Positions 1-8,012 are shown, numbered from the stretch's first letter. The stretch is DNA of 19,068 nt from DASZQY01 sp036511595 (GCA_036511595.1 DATCBY010000011.1:1-19068); one strand, 5' to 3'. Made by a program: numbers and translations. The notes: a model not told the origin generated them from the sequence alone.

Positions 1-396
1 TCGAACGAGCGCCCGCCGCCCCTTCGGCTTTGTGCCCGGAGGGAGAAGAAAAGGAAGGAGACGAAGACTCGGATACGTGAGCGTCGCGAGAACGAGCATG
101 CTTACCCTTTGCTCCGCTCATCCGCGCGAAAGCGGGGACCCTAAGTGGGAGAGGAAGTCGCACCGCGCGACTATCCGCAACTATCGTCCCCGCGAAGGCG
201 GGGACCCAGTAATCATCGGCGGTAGAAATGATGCCCGGAAGGACGGCCACTGGATTCCCACCTTCGCGCGAATGCCAAATTGGGCCGCAGCGCCCTGCCG
301 CCAATCCCGGGACTACGGTGTACCCCCCCCGCAAACCCTTGCGCTCCTTACGAATCTCGCGTAGAACATAACAAGAACGAGCCACGAGGGGCATCC
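1..396. other. Gene-free region upstream of radA
   Basis: No convincing coding sequence is visible here. Reading frames are open in places but are Arg/Lys-rich and low in complexity at 1-110, and at 110-280 they consist of translated palindromic repeats. The upstream gene, which in many Rhizobiales would be alr (inference), is not visible. A Shine-Dalgarno-like GAGGGG at about 386-391 serves radA. I could not pick out a confident promoter. Confidence 0.6.
118..276. repeat. REP-like palindromic repeat cluster
   Basis: Three copies of a related element are visible. One lies at about 122-142 (CGCGAAAGCGGGGACC). One at 186-210 contains a perfect hairpin: GTCCCCGC, loop GAAG, GCGGGGAC. The third, inverted, lies at about 248-275 (CTGGATTCCCACCTTCGCG). 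The second and third form an inverted pair sharing the GCGAAGG and CCAGT cores. This matches the general form of the intergenic REP/BIME elements common in alphaproteobacteria. No RAYT transposase lies in the window. Confidence 0.75.
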
Positions 397-1791
397 ATGT
401 CGCGATCCGCAGTCCGCGAGAAATCGCAATTCGTCTGCCAGAACTGTGGCGCAACCTCCAACCGCTGGCAGGGCCGCTGCGAGGATTGCGGCGAGTGGAA
501 TTCCCTCGTCGAGGAAACCGCGACCTCGGGCGTCGGCTCCGGGCCCGCGGTGCGCATGCTGGGCAAGGGCCGCGCCGTCGCCCTCGCCTCGCTGTCGGGC
601 TCCACCGAGGAAGCCCCCCGCATCCAGTCCGGCATCGCCGAGTTCGACCGTGTCACCGGCGGCGGCTTTGTCCGCGGTTCCACGCTTTTGGTCGGCGGCG
701 ATCCCGGCATCGGCAAGTCGACGCTCCTGCTTCAGGTCGCCGCAGCGCTCGCCGATCGCGGCGCGCCCGTCGTCTACATCTCCGGCGAGGAGGCGGTCGC
801 CCAGATTCGCATGCGCGCCGAGCGCCTCGACCTCGTCGCCGCGCCGGTAAAGCTCGCGGCTGAAACCAGCGTCGAGAACATCCTCGCCACGCTGGCGATG
901 GACAAGCCGCCGGCCCTCCTCATCGTCGATTCGATCCAGACGCTGTGGACCGATGTCGTCGATTCCGCCCCCGGCACGGTCACGCAGGTCAGGAGTTCAG
1001 CCCAGGCCCTCATCCGCTATGCCAAGCAGACCGGCACCGCGGTTGTTTTCGTCGGCCACGTCACCAAGGACGGCCAGATCGCCGGCCCGCGCGTCGTCGA
1101 GCACATGGTCGACGCTGTCCTCTATTTCGAGGGCGAAGGCGGCCACCATTTTCGCATCCTGCGCGCGGTGAAAAATCGCTTCGGGCCGACCGATGAGATC
1201 GGCGTCTTCGAAATGACCGGCGGCGGCCTCAACGAGATCGCCAATCCGTCCGAGTTGTTCCTCGGCGAGCGCAATGCCCGCACGCCGGGCGCCGCGGTGT
1301 TCGCCGGCATGGAGGGGACGCGCCCGCTGCTGGTCGAGATCCAGGCGCTCGTGGCGCCGACCAGCCTCGGCACGCCGCGCCGCGCCGTCATCGGCTGGGA
1401 TTCTTCACGCCTCGCCATGGTGCTGGCGGTTCTGGAAGCCCATTGCGGCGTCCGCCTCGGCGACTGTGATGTCTATCTCAACGTCGCCGGCGGCCTGCGC
1501 ATCAACGAGCCGGCCGCCGACCTGGCGGTTGCCGCCGCCCTCGTTTCCTCGCGGCTGAACCTGCCGCTGCCCTCCGACGCCGTCTATTTCGGCGAGGTCA
1601 GCCTGTCCGGCGCCGTCCGTCCCGTGGGCCATGCTCCAGCCCGTCTGCGCGAGGCGCAGAAGTTCGGCTTCGGTCGCGCGGTCATGCCCGCGGCCAAGGA
1701 TGCCGAGACCGCCACGGCGGCAAGCGTCATCACCCAGCTCGCCGATCTGGTCGCCGGGATTGCGGCCGCCGGACGCCCCGCTGGCGACTGA
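397..1791 (+). CDS. radA: DNA repair protein RadA
   Basis: RadA (Sms) is a RecA-like ATPase that helps process recombination intermediates and drives branch migration; it acts in the cytoplasm on DNA. The 464-residue product has the full family layout. An N-terminal zinc finger has cysteines 14, 17, 28 and 31. A RecA-type core carries the Walker A motif GGDPGIGKST at 100-109 (Lys107). The RadA-specific KNRFG motif is at 259-263, and a Lon-protease-like C-terminal domain follows from about residue 285. I chose ATG 397 because GAGGGG lies just upstream and the zinc finger begins soon after; a longer frame from 280 adds only unconserved residues. The next gene, cvpA, follows after 168 bp. Confidence 0.97.
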   Translation: MSRSAVREKSQFVCQNCGATSNRWQGRCEDCGEWNSLVEETATSGVGSGPAVRMLGKGRAVALASLSGSTEEAPRIQSGIAEFDRVTGGGFVRGSTLLVGGDPGIGKSTLLLQVAAALADRGAPVVYISGEEAVAQIRMRAERLDLVAAPVKLAAETSVENILATLAMDKPPALLIVDSIQTLWTDVVDSAPGTVTQVRSSAQALIRYAKQTGTAVVFVGHVTKDGQIAGPRVVEHMVDAVLYFEGEGGHHFRILRAVKNRFGPTDEIGVFEMTGGGLNEIANPSELFLGERNARTPGAAVFAGMEGTRPLLVEIQALVAPTSLGTPRRAVIGWDSSRLAMVLAVLEAHCGVRLGDCDVYLNVAGGLRINEPAADLAVAAALVSSRLNLPLPSDAVYFGEVSLSGAVRPVGHAPARLREAQKFGFGRAVMPAAKDAETATAASVITQLADLVAGIAAAGRPAGD

Positions 1792-1798
1792 CTTTTTT
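1767..1798 (+). terminator. Weak candidate terminator at radA 3' end
   Basis: The stem CGCCGG (1767-1772) pairs with CTGGCG (1781-1786) with one G-U pair and an 8-base loop, and six T follow at 1793-1798. The stem overlaps the radA stop codon and the T-run starts six bases after it, so it would be a weak intrinsic terminator at best. Confidence 0.3.
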
Positions 1799-1853
1799 CG
1801 CGCGCCTGTGGATGTAAAAATCAGAGAAATCAATAGCTTGGATGTGTCCTCGG

Positions 1854-1890
1854 ACGCATCGTGCGTATGACGCTTAGACGCAATACGCAC
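1854..1890. promoter_or_regulatory. Overlapping inverted repeats between radA and cvpA
   Basis: A perfect 8-bp inverted repeat, GTGCGTAT (1861-1868) and ATACGCAC (1883-1890), encloses a 14-base loop. Its left arm also pairs with ACGCA (1854-1858), giving the alternative hairpin ACGCA-TCG-TGCGT at 1854-1866. The two structures cannot form together. It sits 70 bp before the cvpA start. It could be an operator or a leader RNA switch; no regulator is identifiable. Confidence 0.4.
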
Positions 1891-1959
1891 AGTCAGAATC
1901 ATGATAGGAAATCAGCGCTTTAGATAAGGCGGGTTGGGCCGCCGGGACCTTCGAGGGGC

Positions 1960-2616
1960 ATGACGCTGACCATTCTCGACCTCATTGTTGTAGTCGTGGT
2001 GATCATCTCGGCCACGCTCGCCATGGTTCGTGGATTCGCCCGCGAGGTTCTTTCGGTAGTTTCCTGGGTGGCGGCGGTGGCCGCGGCGTATTTCCTGTAC
2101 AAGCCGCTGGTTGCGCCGGTGAAGGCCTACGTCGAAAGCGGCACCATCGCGACGATCATCGCCGCCGCGGTGATTTTCTTCATCGCTCTCATCATTGCCA
2201 GCTACATCACCACCCGCGTCTCTGACTTCATCATCGATAGCCGCGTCGGAGCGGTCGATCGCGGGCTCGGCTTCATCTTCGGAGCCGCGCGCGGCCTGCT
2301 TCTGCTGGTCATTGCCCTGCTTTTCTTCTCCTGGCTCGTGCAAAAACCGCCGCACTGGGTCGCCGACGCCAAATCCGAGCCCGTATTGTCGGAGCTGGGC
2401 CAGCGCCTGATGGCCGCCCTGCCCCAGAACATCGAGTCGCAGATCATGCAGCACATACACGGCGGCGATAGCGACAATCCCGGCGGCAATACCGACACCA
2501 GCGCGCCGCCCGACGACACCTCGACCTCGGCCGCGCCCCCGGCGGATCCGAGCTACGGCGACAACAACCGCCAGAATCTCAACCAGCTCATTCAGAACAG
2601 TGGGTCGGGCAACTGA
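1960..2616 (+). CDS. cvpA: CvpA family inner-membrane protein
   Basis: CvpA proteins are small multi-pass inner-membrane proteins first named for colicin V production and often found directly upstream of purF; their biochemical role is unsettled. The 218-residue product begins with the typical N-terminus (LDLIVVVVVIISATLAMVRG, then REVLSVVSW). Four hydrophobic segments lie at roughly residues 4-24, 30-48, 62-88 and 105-128. The tail, about 165-218, is rich in Asp, Pro, Ser, Thr and Gly and looks disordered. GAGGGG lies a base before ATG 1960. The stop lies 7 bp before the chosen purF start, so the two are probably cotranscribed. Confidence 0.93.
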   Translation: MTLTILDLIVVVVVIISATLAMVRGFAREVLSVVSWVAAVAAAYFLYKPLVAPVKAYVESGTIATIIAAAVIFFIALIIASYITTRVSDFIIDSRVGAVDRGLGFIFGAARGLLLLVIALLFFSWLVQKPPHWVADAKSEPVLSELGQRLMAALPQNIESQIMQHIHGGDSDNPGGNTDTSAPPDDTSTSAAPPADPSYGDNNRQNLNQLIQNSGSGN

Positions 2617-2623
2617 AGCCAGC

Positions 2624-4102
2624 ATGTCTGAAAGACGCGGCATGGACGATCTGAAAACGTTGCCTTTCGACGGCGACAAGCTGCACGAGGAGTGCGGCGT
2701 CTTCGGCGTGTTCGGCCATCCCGACGCCGGCGCCCTCACCGCGCTCGGCCTCCATGCCCTCCAGCATCGCGGCCAGGAAGCCGGCGGCATCGTTTCCTTC
2801 GACGGTGCCGCCTTCCATTCCGAGCGCCACATCGGCCTCGTCGGCGACAATTTCACCGACCGGTCCGTCATCGACCGGCTTCCCGGCGCCCGCGCCATCG
2901 GCCATGTCCGCTACTCGACCCACGGCGGCGCCGGCGGCCAAAACATCCAGCCGCTGTTCGCGGACTTTTCCGGCGGCGGCTTCGCCATCGCCCATAATGG
3001 CAATCTCACCAACGCGCTCACCTTGCAGGCCCAGTTGCAGAAGCGCGGCTCGATCTTCCATTCGACCTCCGACACCGAGGTCATTCTCCATCTCATCGCC
3101 ACCAGCACGCGCAGCCTGCTCGTCGAGCGCGTGGTCGATGCCCTGAAGCGAGTCGAGGGCGCGCATTCCCTGGTCTGCCTGTCGACCAAGAAGCTGATCG
3201 GCTGCCGCGACCCGCTGGGCGTCCGTCCCCTCATCGTCGGCGACCTCGACGGCGCCGTGATCCTGGCTTCGGAAACCTGCGCGCTCGACATCATCGGCGC
3301 CCGCTTCGTGCGCGACGTGAAGCCCGGCGAGATGGTCGTGGTCACCGACGATGGCATCGAGAGCCTGTTTCCGTTTGCGCCGCAGAAGTCGCGCTTCTGC
3401 GTCTTCGAATACGTTTATTTCGCCCGCCCCGATTCCTCGGTCGAGGGCCGCGGCGTTTACGACGTGCGCAAGCGCATCGGCTCCGAGCTGGCGCGCGAGC
3501 GCCCGGCCGTCGCCGATCTTGTCGTGCCGGTGCCCGACTCGGGCACGCCGGCGGCGATCGGCTTCGCCGAAGCCGCCGGCCTGCCATTTGATCTCGGCAT
3601 CATCCGCAACCACTACGTCGGCCGCACCTTCATCGAGCCGTCCGACGCCATTCGCCACATGGGCGTGCGCCTCAAGCACAATGCCAACCGCGACGTGCTC
3701 GCCGGCAAGCGCGTCATCCTCGTCGATGACTCCATAGTACGCGGCACCACCTCGCTGAAGATCGTGCAGATGATCCGCGAGGCCGGCGCCACCGAAGTGC
3801 ACATGCGCATCGCCAGCCCGCCCACCATGCATTCGTGCTTCTACGGCGTCGACACGCCGGAGGAATCGCAACTCATCGCTCACCGCATGTCGGTCGCGGC
3901 GATGGCCGAATACATCAAGGTCGATTCGCTGGGCTTCCTGTCGATCGACGGCCTCTACCGCGCCTTGGGCGAAGCCGCCCGCGATGGCCTCGCCCCGCAA
4001 TTCTGCGATGCCTGTTTCACCGGTGCCTATCCGACCAGCCTTACCGACCGCGATGAAAGCCACAACGTTCATCCTTTCCCGAAGCTCGCGGAAGTGGGCT
4101 GA
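2624..4102 (+). CDS. purF: Amidophosphoribosyltransferase
   Basis: PurF transfers the amide nitrogen of glutamine to PRPP, giving phosphoribosylamine, the committed step of purine synthesis. The 492-residue product has an N-terminal class II glutaminase domain starting at Cys24 (CGVFGVFGH). Cys24 would become the N-terminal nucleophile after removal of a short propeptide. The C-terminal half is a phosphoribosyltransferase domain with the PRPP motif VILVDDSIVRGTT at 364-376. Cys259, Cys405, Cys461 and Cys464 are spaced almost exactly like the four [4Fe-4S] ligands of Bacillus subtilis PurF, so this is probably the oxygen-sensitive iron-sulfur type. Starts at ATG 2642, or at GTG 2600 overlapping cvpA, are also possible; none has a strong ribosome site. 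The SDR gene follows 3 bp downstream. Confidence 0.97.
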   Translation: MSERRGMDDLKTLPFDGDKLHEECGVFGVFGHPDAGALTALGLHALQHRGQEAGGIVSFDGAAFHSERHIGLVGDNFTDRSVIDRLPGARAIGHVRYSTHGGAGGQNIQPLFADFSGGGFAIAHNGNLTNALTLQAQLQKRGSIFHSTSDTEVILHLIATSTRSLLVERVVDALKRVEGAHSLVCLSTKKLIGCRDPLGVRPLIVGDLDGAVILASETCALDIIGARFVRDVKPGEMVVVTDDGIESLFPFAPQKSRFCVFEYVYFARPDSSVEGRGVYDVRKRIGSELARERPAVADLVVPVPDSGTPAAIGFAEAAGLPFDLGIIRNHYVGRTFIEPSDAIRHMGVRLKHNANRDVLAGKRVILVDDSIVRGTTSLKIVQMIREAGATEVHMRIASPPTMHSCFYGVDTPEESQLIAHRMSVAAMAEYIKVDSLGFLSIDGLYRALGEAARDGLAPQFCDACFTGAYPTSLTDRDESHNVHPFPKLAEVG

Positions 4103-4105
4103 GGC

Positions 4106-4864
4106 GTGGCAGTTGAGGTTCGCGGCAGCGGCAAGCTGGCCGGTCGGGTAGCTGTAGTCACCGGCGCCTCGCGTGGTCTGGGTTGCGCCGCGGCGCTGGC
4201 GCTGGCCGCGGCCGGAGCGCACGTCGTCGCGGTAGCGCGCACCGTCGGCGGGCTGGAGGCGCTGGACGACACAATCAAGGCCAGCGGCGGTTCGGCAACG
4301 CTCGTACCGCTCGATCTCACCGACTACGCCGGCCTTGATCGGCTGGGCGCCTCGATCTACCAGCGCTGGGGCAAGCTCGACATTCTCCTCGGCAACGCCG
4401 GACTGCTGGGCGCGATCACCCCCGTTGCCCACCTCGAGCCCAAGGTCTTCGATGCGGTCATGGCGGTCAACGTCACCGCCAACTGGCGCCTGATCCGCTC
4501 GCTCGACCCGCTGCTGCGGCAGTCCGAGGCCGGCCGCGCCCTTTTCGTGACTTCCGACGTCGCCAGCCGGCTGCCGCCGTTCTGGGGTATCCAGGCTGCG
4601 TCGAAAGCAGCGCTGGAAGCGTTGGTGCGCACCTACGCCGCCGAGCTTCGTCAGACCAGGGCGACTGCCAATCTTTTCAATCCGGGTCCGTTGCGCACCC
4701 ATATGCGCGCCCAGGCGGTGCCCGGCGAAGACCCGATGACGCTGAAAGTCCCCGAGGAAGCCGCGCCGGATATCGTCCGCATGCTGTCGCCCGAATACGC
4801 CGACAACGGTGCGCTATTCGACTTCCCGACCGGTCGCACCGACCATCTGCTGGCGCCGGCCTGA
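4106..4864 (+). CDS. SDR-family protein with altered catalytic Tyr
   Basis: The 252-residue product has a short-chain dehydrogenase/reductase Rossmann fold. The dinucleotide motif TGASRGLG lies at 19-26, NAG at 97-99, and a family-like C-terminal region ends in a PTGR motif. The active site normally reads S-x12-Y-x3-K. Here Ser150 and Lys167 are present with correct spacing, but position 163 is Gln (WGIQAASK). Loss of the proton-donating Tyr suggests impaired or different chemistry, or a non-catalytic role; this is inference. It begins at a GTG 3 bp after purF and ends 6 bp from the convergent der gene, so it is almost certainly translated from the cvpA-purF transcript. The substrate is unknown. 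Confidence 0.9.
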   Translation: MAVEVRGSGKLAGRVAVVTGASRGLGCAAALALAAAGAHVVAVARTVGGLEALDDTIKASGGSATLVPLDLTDYAGLDRLGASIYQRWGKLDILLGNAGLLGAITPVAHLEPKVFDAVMAVNVTANWRLIRSLDPLLRQSEAGRALFVTSDVASRLPPFWGIQAASKAALEALVRTYAAELRQTRATANLFNPGPLRTHMRAQAVPGEDPMTLKVPEEAAPDIVRMLSPEYADNGALFDFPTGRTDHLLAPA

Positions 4865-4870
4865 CCCGGC

Positions 4871-6217
4871 CTATTTGGCGAACGGGTTGTCGCCCTTGCG
4901 CAGGATCAGGCGGATCGGCGTGCCGTTCAGGTCGAAATCATGCCGGAGCGCATTGACTAGATACCGCCGGTACGCCTCGGGTAGCGCCTCGGGCCGCGAG
5001 CAGAAGGCTACAAAGGTCGGCGGCCGCGCCTTGGTTTGGGTGAGATAGCGGAGTTTCAGGCGCCGCCCGGAGACCGCCGGCGGCGGATGCCGCTCGACCA
5101 TCTCGCCGAGCCAGCGGTTGAGGCGCGCCGTCGCCACGCGATGGTTCCAGACGGCGTGCGCCTTGACTACCGCCTCCATCAGCTTGTCGACGCCCTCGCC
5201 GGTCAATCCTGATACTGGCACCAGCGCCACGCCGGCAATCTGCGGCAGCAGCCGCTTCGCTTCCGCCATGAGTTCGGTGCGCACCTTCTGCCGGTCGGCG
5301 ACGAGATCCCACTTGTCGAGCGCGACCACCATGGCGCGCCCCTCCTGCTCGACGAGGTCGGCAATCTGCAGATCCTGCTTCTCGAACGGCGTCTCGACAT
5401 CGAGGACGAGGATCACCACCTCGGCGAACTGGATGGCGCGCAGCGCGTCGGCGACGGCGAGTTTCTCGAGCTTGCCTTCCACCCGCGCTTTCCGCCTGAG
5501 CCCCGCCGTGTCGAAAAGCCGGAACGCACGCTCCCGCCAGGTCCAGTCGATGGCGATGGAATCGCGCGTGATGCCGGCTTCGGGACCGGTCAGCAGGCGT
5601 TCCTCGCCGATCATCCGGTTGATGAGCGTCGACTTGCCGGCGTTCGGCCGCCCGATGATGGCAACCTTGATCGTCTTGGCCGAGCCGCTCTCCGCCTCGC
5701 TCGCATCGTCGTCGGCGATGTGCTCGACAAGCGCGTCGCGGAGATCGCCAAGCCCGTCGCCGTGCTCGGCCGAGATCGGAATCGGCTGCCCGAGCCCCAG
5801 CTCGAACGCCTCAAGCACGCCGGCCGCGCCCGCCTTGCTCTCCGACTTGTTGGCGACGATGATGATCGGCCGCCCCAGCCCGCGCAGCATCGCGGCAAAG
5901 TGCTGGTCGAGAGGCGTGATGCCGGCGCGTGCATCCACGACGAAAAGACTCACGTCAGCTGTGCGTACCGCCGCTTCTGTCTGCTGCCGCATGCGGCCCG
6001 CAAGACTCTCCGGCGCCGCATCGTCGAGGCCGGCGGTGTCGATGGCGGTAAAGTTCAGGCCACCAAGACGAGCATCACCCTCGCGCCGGTCGCGCGTCAC
6101 TCCGGGCAGATCGTCCACCAGCGCGAGCCGGCGGCCGACGAGACGGTTGAACAACGTCGACTTGCCGACGTTCGGCCGGCCGACGATGGCAACGCGCATG
6201 GGGCGATGCGACGGCAT
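4871..6217 (-). CDS. der: Ribosome biogenesis GTPase Der (EngA)
   Basis: Der is an essential tandem GTPase that binds the 50S subunit during late assembly. The 448-residue product has two G domains and a C-terminal KH-like domain (about 355-445). Domain 1 has GRPNVGKST at 13-21 and DTAGLDD; domain 2 has GRPNAGKST at 189-197 and DTAGLRRK. The G4 guanine-specificity motifs deviate from NKxD: domain 1 has NKSE, and domain 2 has DKWD, with Asp301 where Asn is usual. ATG 6217 is preceded by GGGAG at 10 bases; an internal ATG six codons later, next to the first conserved strand, is an alternative. It follows the YfgM-like gene by 56 bp and is probably cotranscribed with it. Confidence 0.97.
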   Translation of the reverse strand: MPSHRPMRVAIVGRPNVGKSTLFNRLVGRRLALVDDLPGVTRDRREGDARLGGLNFTAIDTAGLDDAAPESLAGRMRQQTEAAVRTADVSLFVVDARAGITPLDQHFAAMLRGLGRPIIIVANKSESKAGAAGVLEAFELGLGQPIPISAEHGDGLGDLRDALVEHIADDDASEAESGSAKTIKVAIIGRPNAGKSTLINRMIGEERLLTGPEAGITRDSIAIDWTWRERAFRLFDTAGLRRKARVEGKLEKLAVADALRAIQFAEVVILVLDVETPFEKQDLQIADLVEQEGRAMVVALDKWDLVADRQKVRTELMAEAKRLLPQIAGVALVPVSGLTGEGVDKLMEAVVKAHAVWNHRVATARLNRWLGEMVERHPPPAVSGRRLKLRYLTQTKARPPTFVAFCSRPEALPEAYRRYLVNALRHDFDLNGTPIRLILRKGDNPFAK

Positions 6218-6273
6218 CGGATGTGGGCTCCCGGTTCGACCCGCCGCACCAAAGGCGGTCGGCGAACGTTACT

Positions 6274-7005
6274 CTATGGGGTGGGCGTCGCGGGAGGAGC
6301 CGGCGTAGCCGGCTCAGGTGCGCTGCCCGTCGGTGCTGGTAGCGCAGGCTCCGGGCCGATCTTGGCCGCAATTAGCGCCAGCATGAGCTGGGCCCGCTGG
6401 CGAAGATCGTCGGCGCTGTCTTGATCGTTGTTGATGTCGTCGAAATACTTGCGCGCGCCCGCGTAGTCGCTGGCCCGCCAGGCGCCAAGGCCAAGCATTT
6501 CACGGGCTGAATGCCGCCACGGATTACCGGTCGTGGCGAGATCGCCGATGCGCCCCTGCAGCTCCGCCTCGCTGGCGGTATCAACGAGGATCATCGCCGC
6601 CCGCAGCCGCGCCATATTCTTTTCTTCGATCGACGCGTGGGCGTCCGCTGAGATCGCATCGAACTCGGCGACGGCGGCGGTCTTGTCGCCCCCGGCTGCC
6701 TTCTCGGCGGCAATGCGAAAGCGGGCGAGTGTCGGATAGCCACCACTGCCGTTGTCGACAATCCCCTGCAGGGCTTTGATCGCGTCGTCGTGCTTGCCGG
6801 TGCTGGCCAGTTGCAGCGCTGCGGCGAAGCGATCGCCGGTCGCGGCGGCCTGCCGCGCCTGCCAGTAGACCCAGCCGCGATAGCCGGCGGTGGCGACGAC
6901 GATCAGGACCGCTGCGCCAAGGACGTAGGGGCCGAAACGGTCCCAGAGCCGCTTGAGCTGGTCGCGGCGGATATCCTCGTCAACTTCGCGGAAAATATCA
7001 GACAT
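6274..7005 (-). CDS. YfgM-like membrane-anchored TPR protein
   Basis: The 243-residue product starts with a short charged cytosolic stretch (MSDIFREVDEDIRRDQLKRL) and has one transmembrane segment at about 27-48. A long helical Ala-rich region of TPR-like repeats follows (about 55-215), then a disordered Pro/Ala/Thr tail. This matches the tetratricopeptide family typified by E. coli YfgM, an ancillary SecYEG/periplasmic chaperone partner. Location next to der supports it, since E. coli has yfgM-bamB-der. Here no bamB lies between, only 56 bp. GAGAAAG lies shortly before ATG 7005. The exact function in this organism is not shown by sequence. Confidence 0.85.
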   Translation of the reverse strand: MSDIFREVDEDIRRDQLKRLWDRFGPYVLGAAVLIVVATAGYRGWVYWQARQAAATGDRFAAALQLASTGKHDDAIKALQGIVDNGSGGYPTLARFRIAAEKAAGGDKTAAVAEFDAISADAHASIEEKNMARLRAAMILVDTASEAELQGRIGDLATTGNPWRHSAREMLGLGAWRASDYAGARKYFDDINNDQDSADDLRQRAQLMLALIAAKIGPEPALPAPTGSAPEPATPAPPATPTP

Positions 7006-7056
7006 TTCGCTTTCTCAGGCCGTCCGGCACCGGCGAGCCGGCGGCGCGGGGCGGAC

Positions 7057-7084
7057 CATATAGACGCTCCGATAGCGTTGCAAA
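7057..7084 (-). promoter_or_regulatory. Candidate promoter for the TPR-der operon
   Basis: On the minus strand TTTGCA (complement of 7079-7084) and TATATG (complement of 7057-7062) are separated by 16 bases, about 50 bp before the TPR gene start. An inverted repeat, ACGCT (7064-7068) and AGCGT (7074-7078), lies between the two boxes and could be an operator. This rests on pattern matching only. Confidence 0.3.
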
Positions 7085-7108
7085 CGGCCGATAACAGGCC
7101 CTGCGGCC

Positions 7109-7927
7109 TCACGCCTTGGGCTTGTAGACGTTGGCTTCCCCGGGGAAGGCGCGCGAGCGCACCTCACGAGCATAAGCGCTGACCGCCTCGTCGATATGCT
7201 GCGCCAGCGAGCCGTAGCTCTTCACGAACTTCGGCACCTTGGGACTGAGTCCGAGCATATCTTCCAGCACGAGAATCTGCCCGTCGCAGGCAGGCGACGC
7301 GCCAATGCCGATGGTCGGAATGGCGACCGCCGGCGTGATCTCGCGGGCGAGCGGCTCGACGATCGCCTCTAGCACCACCGCAAACGCCCCCGCATCAGCG
7401 ACCGCCCTGGCGTCGGCCTTGATCGCTTCTGCGGCGGCCGACTCGCGGCCCTGAACGCGAAAGCCGCCGATGGTGTTGAAGCTTTGCGGTGTCAGGCCGA
7501 CATGGCCCATCACCGGAACGCCACGTTGGGTAAGGAAATGAATGGTCTCCGCCATGCGCGTACCGCCTTCGAGTTTGACCGCGCCGCAACCGGTTTCCTT
7601 CATCACCCGAGCTGCGCTGCGAAAGGCCGCTTGCGGACTTTCTTCGTAGCTGCCGAAGGGCAGGTCGACGACCACCAAAGCGCGCTTCGATCCACGCATT
7701 ACGGCCGCGCCCTGAAGAATCATCATGTCGAGGGTCACGGGCAGCGTCGTTTCCAGCCCGTGCATGACCATTCCGAGCGTGTCGCCTACGAGCATGAAGT
7801 CGACGTGGCGGTCGATGATCGACGCCGTATGGGCGTGATAGGAGGTCAGCGCCACGATCGGTTCGCCACCCTTGCGGGCGCGAATGTCGTTTGCGTTCAA
7901 ACGTCGGCCGTCGGTTTCTAAGGGCAA
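7109..7927 (-). CDS. panB: Ketopantoate hydroxymethyltransferase
   Basis: PanB adds a hydroxymethyl group from 5,10-methylene-tetrahydrofolate to 2-oxoisovalerate, giving ketopantoate for pantothenate and coenzyme A. The 272-residue product spans the whole TIM-barrel family. It has the metal-site motif LVGDTLGMV, the second acidic strand VVVDLPFGSY, the AVKLEGG lysine motif and the catalytic Glu in AVVLEAI. The start must be non-ATG: an in-frame TAG lies shortly upstream, no ATG occurs near the N-terminus, and TTG 7927 gives the usual family length (TTG ten codons in is the alternative). Upstream GAGAG is a poor ribosome site. The downstream TPR gene is 103 bp away and has its own candidate promoter. 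panC is not in this window. Confidence 0.95.
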   Translation of the reverse strand: MPLETDGRRLNANDIRARKGGEPIVALTSYHAHTASIIDRHVDFMLVGDTLGMVMHGLETTLPVTLDMMILQGAAVMRGSKRALVVVDLPFGSYEESPQAAFRSAARVMKETGCGAVKLEGGTRMAETIHFLTQRGVPVMGHVGLTPQSFNTIGGFRVQGRESAAAEAIKADARAVADAGAFAVVLEAIVEPLAREITPAVAIPTIGIGASPACDGQILVLEDMLGLSPKVPKFVKSYGSLAQHIDEAVSAYAREVRSRAFPGEANVYKPKA

Positions 7928-7978
7928 GGTTCGGCTCTGTCTCTCAAAGGCGCACTACCTCTAGCATTTTTTCTCCCA

Positions 7979-8012
7979 GCCGACGACGCGGTCGGCAATC
8001 GCGCTTTTTTTT
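7979..8012 (+). terminator. Terminator-like hairpin with T-run, no upstream gene
   Basis: GCCGAC (7979-7984) pairs with GTCGGC (7991-7996), and eight T follow at 8005-8012 after an 8-base gap. It lies on the + strand between the divergent panB and L,D-transpeptidase genes, where there is no + strand gene to terminate. The gap makes efficient termination doubtful. It may instead be the structured panB leader read on the other strand. Confidence 0.25.

Noticed and set aside
32..364. 110-codon + strand frame upstream of radA
   Set aside because: Its residues are translated palindromic repeats (HPRESGDP, HWIPTFARM) and Arg-rich low complexity; typical spurious reading of REP elements.
2588..4702. 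704-codon minus-strand frame opposite purF and the SDR gene
   Set aside because: A GC-rich antisense shadow: no conserved motifs, while the + strand encodes clear PurF and SDR domains over the same bases.
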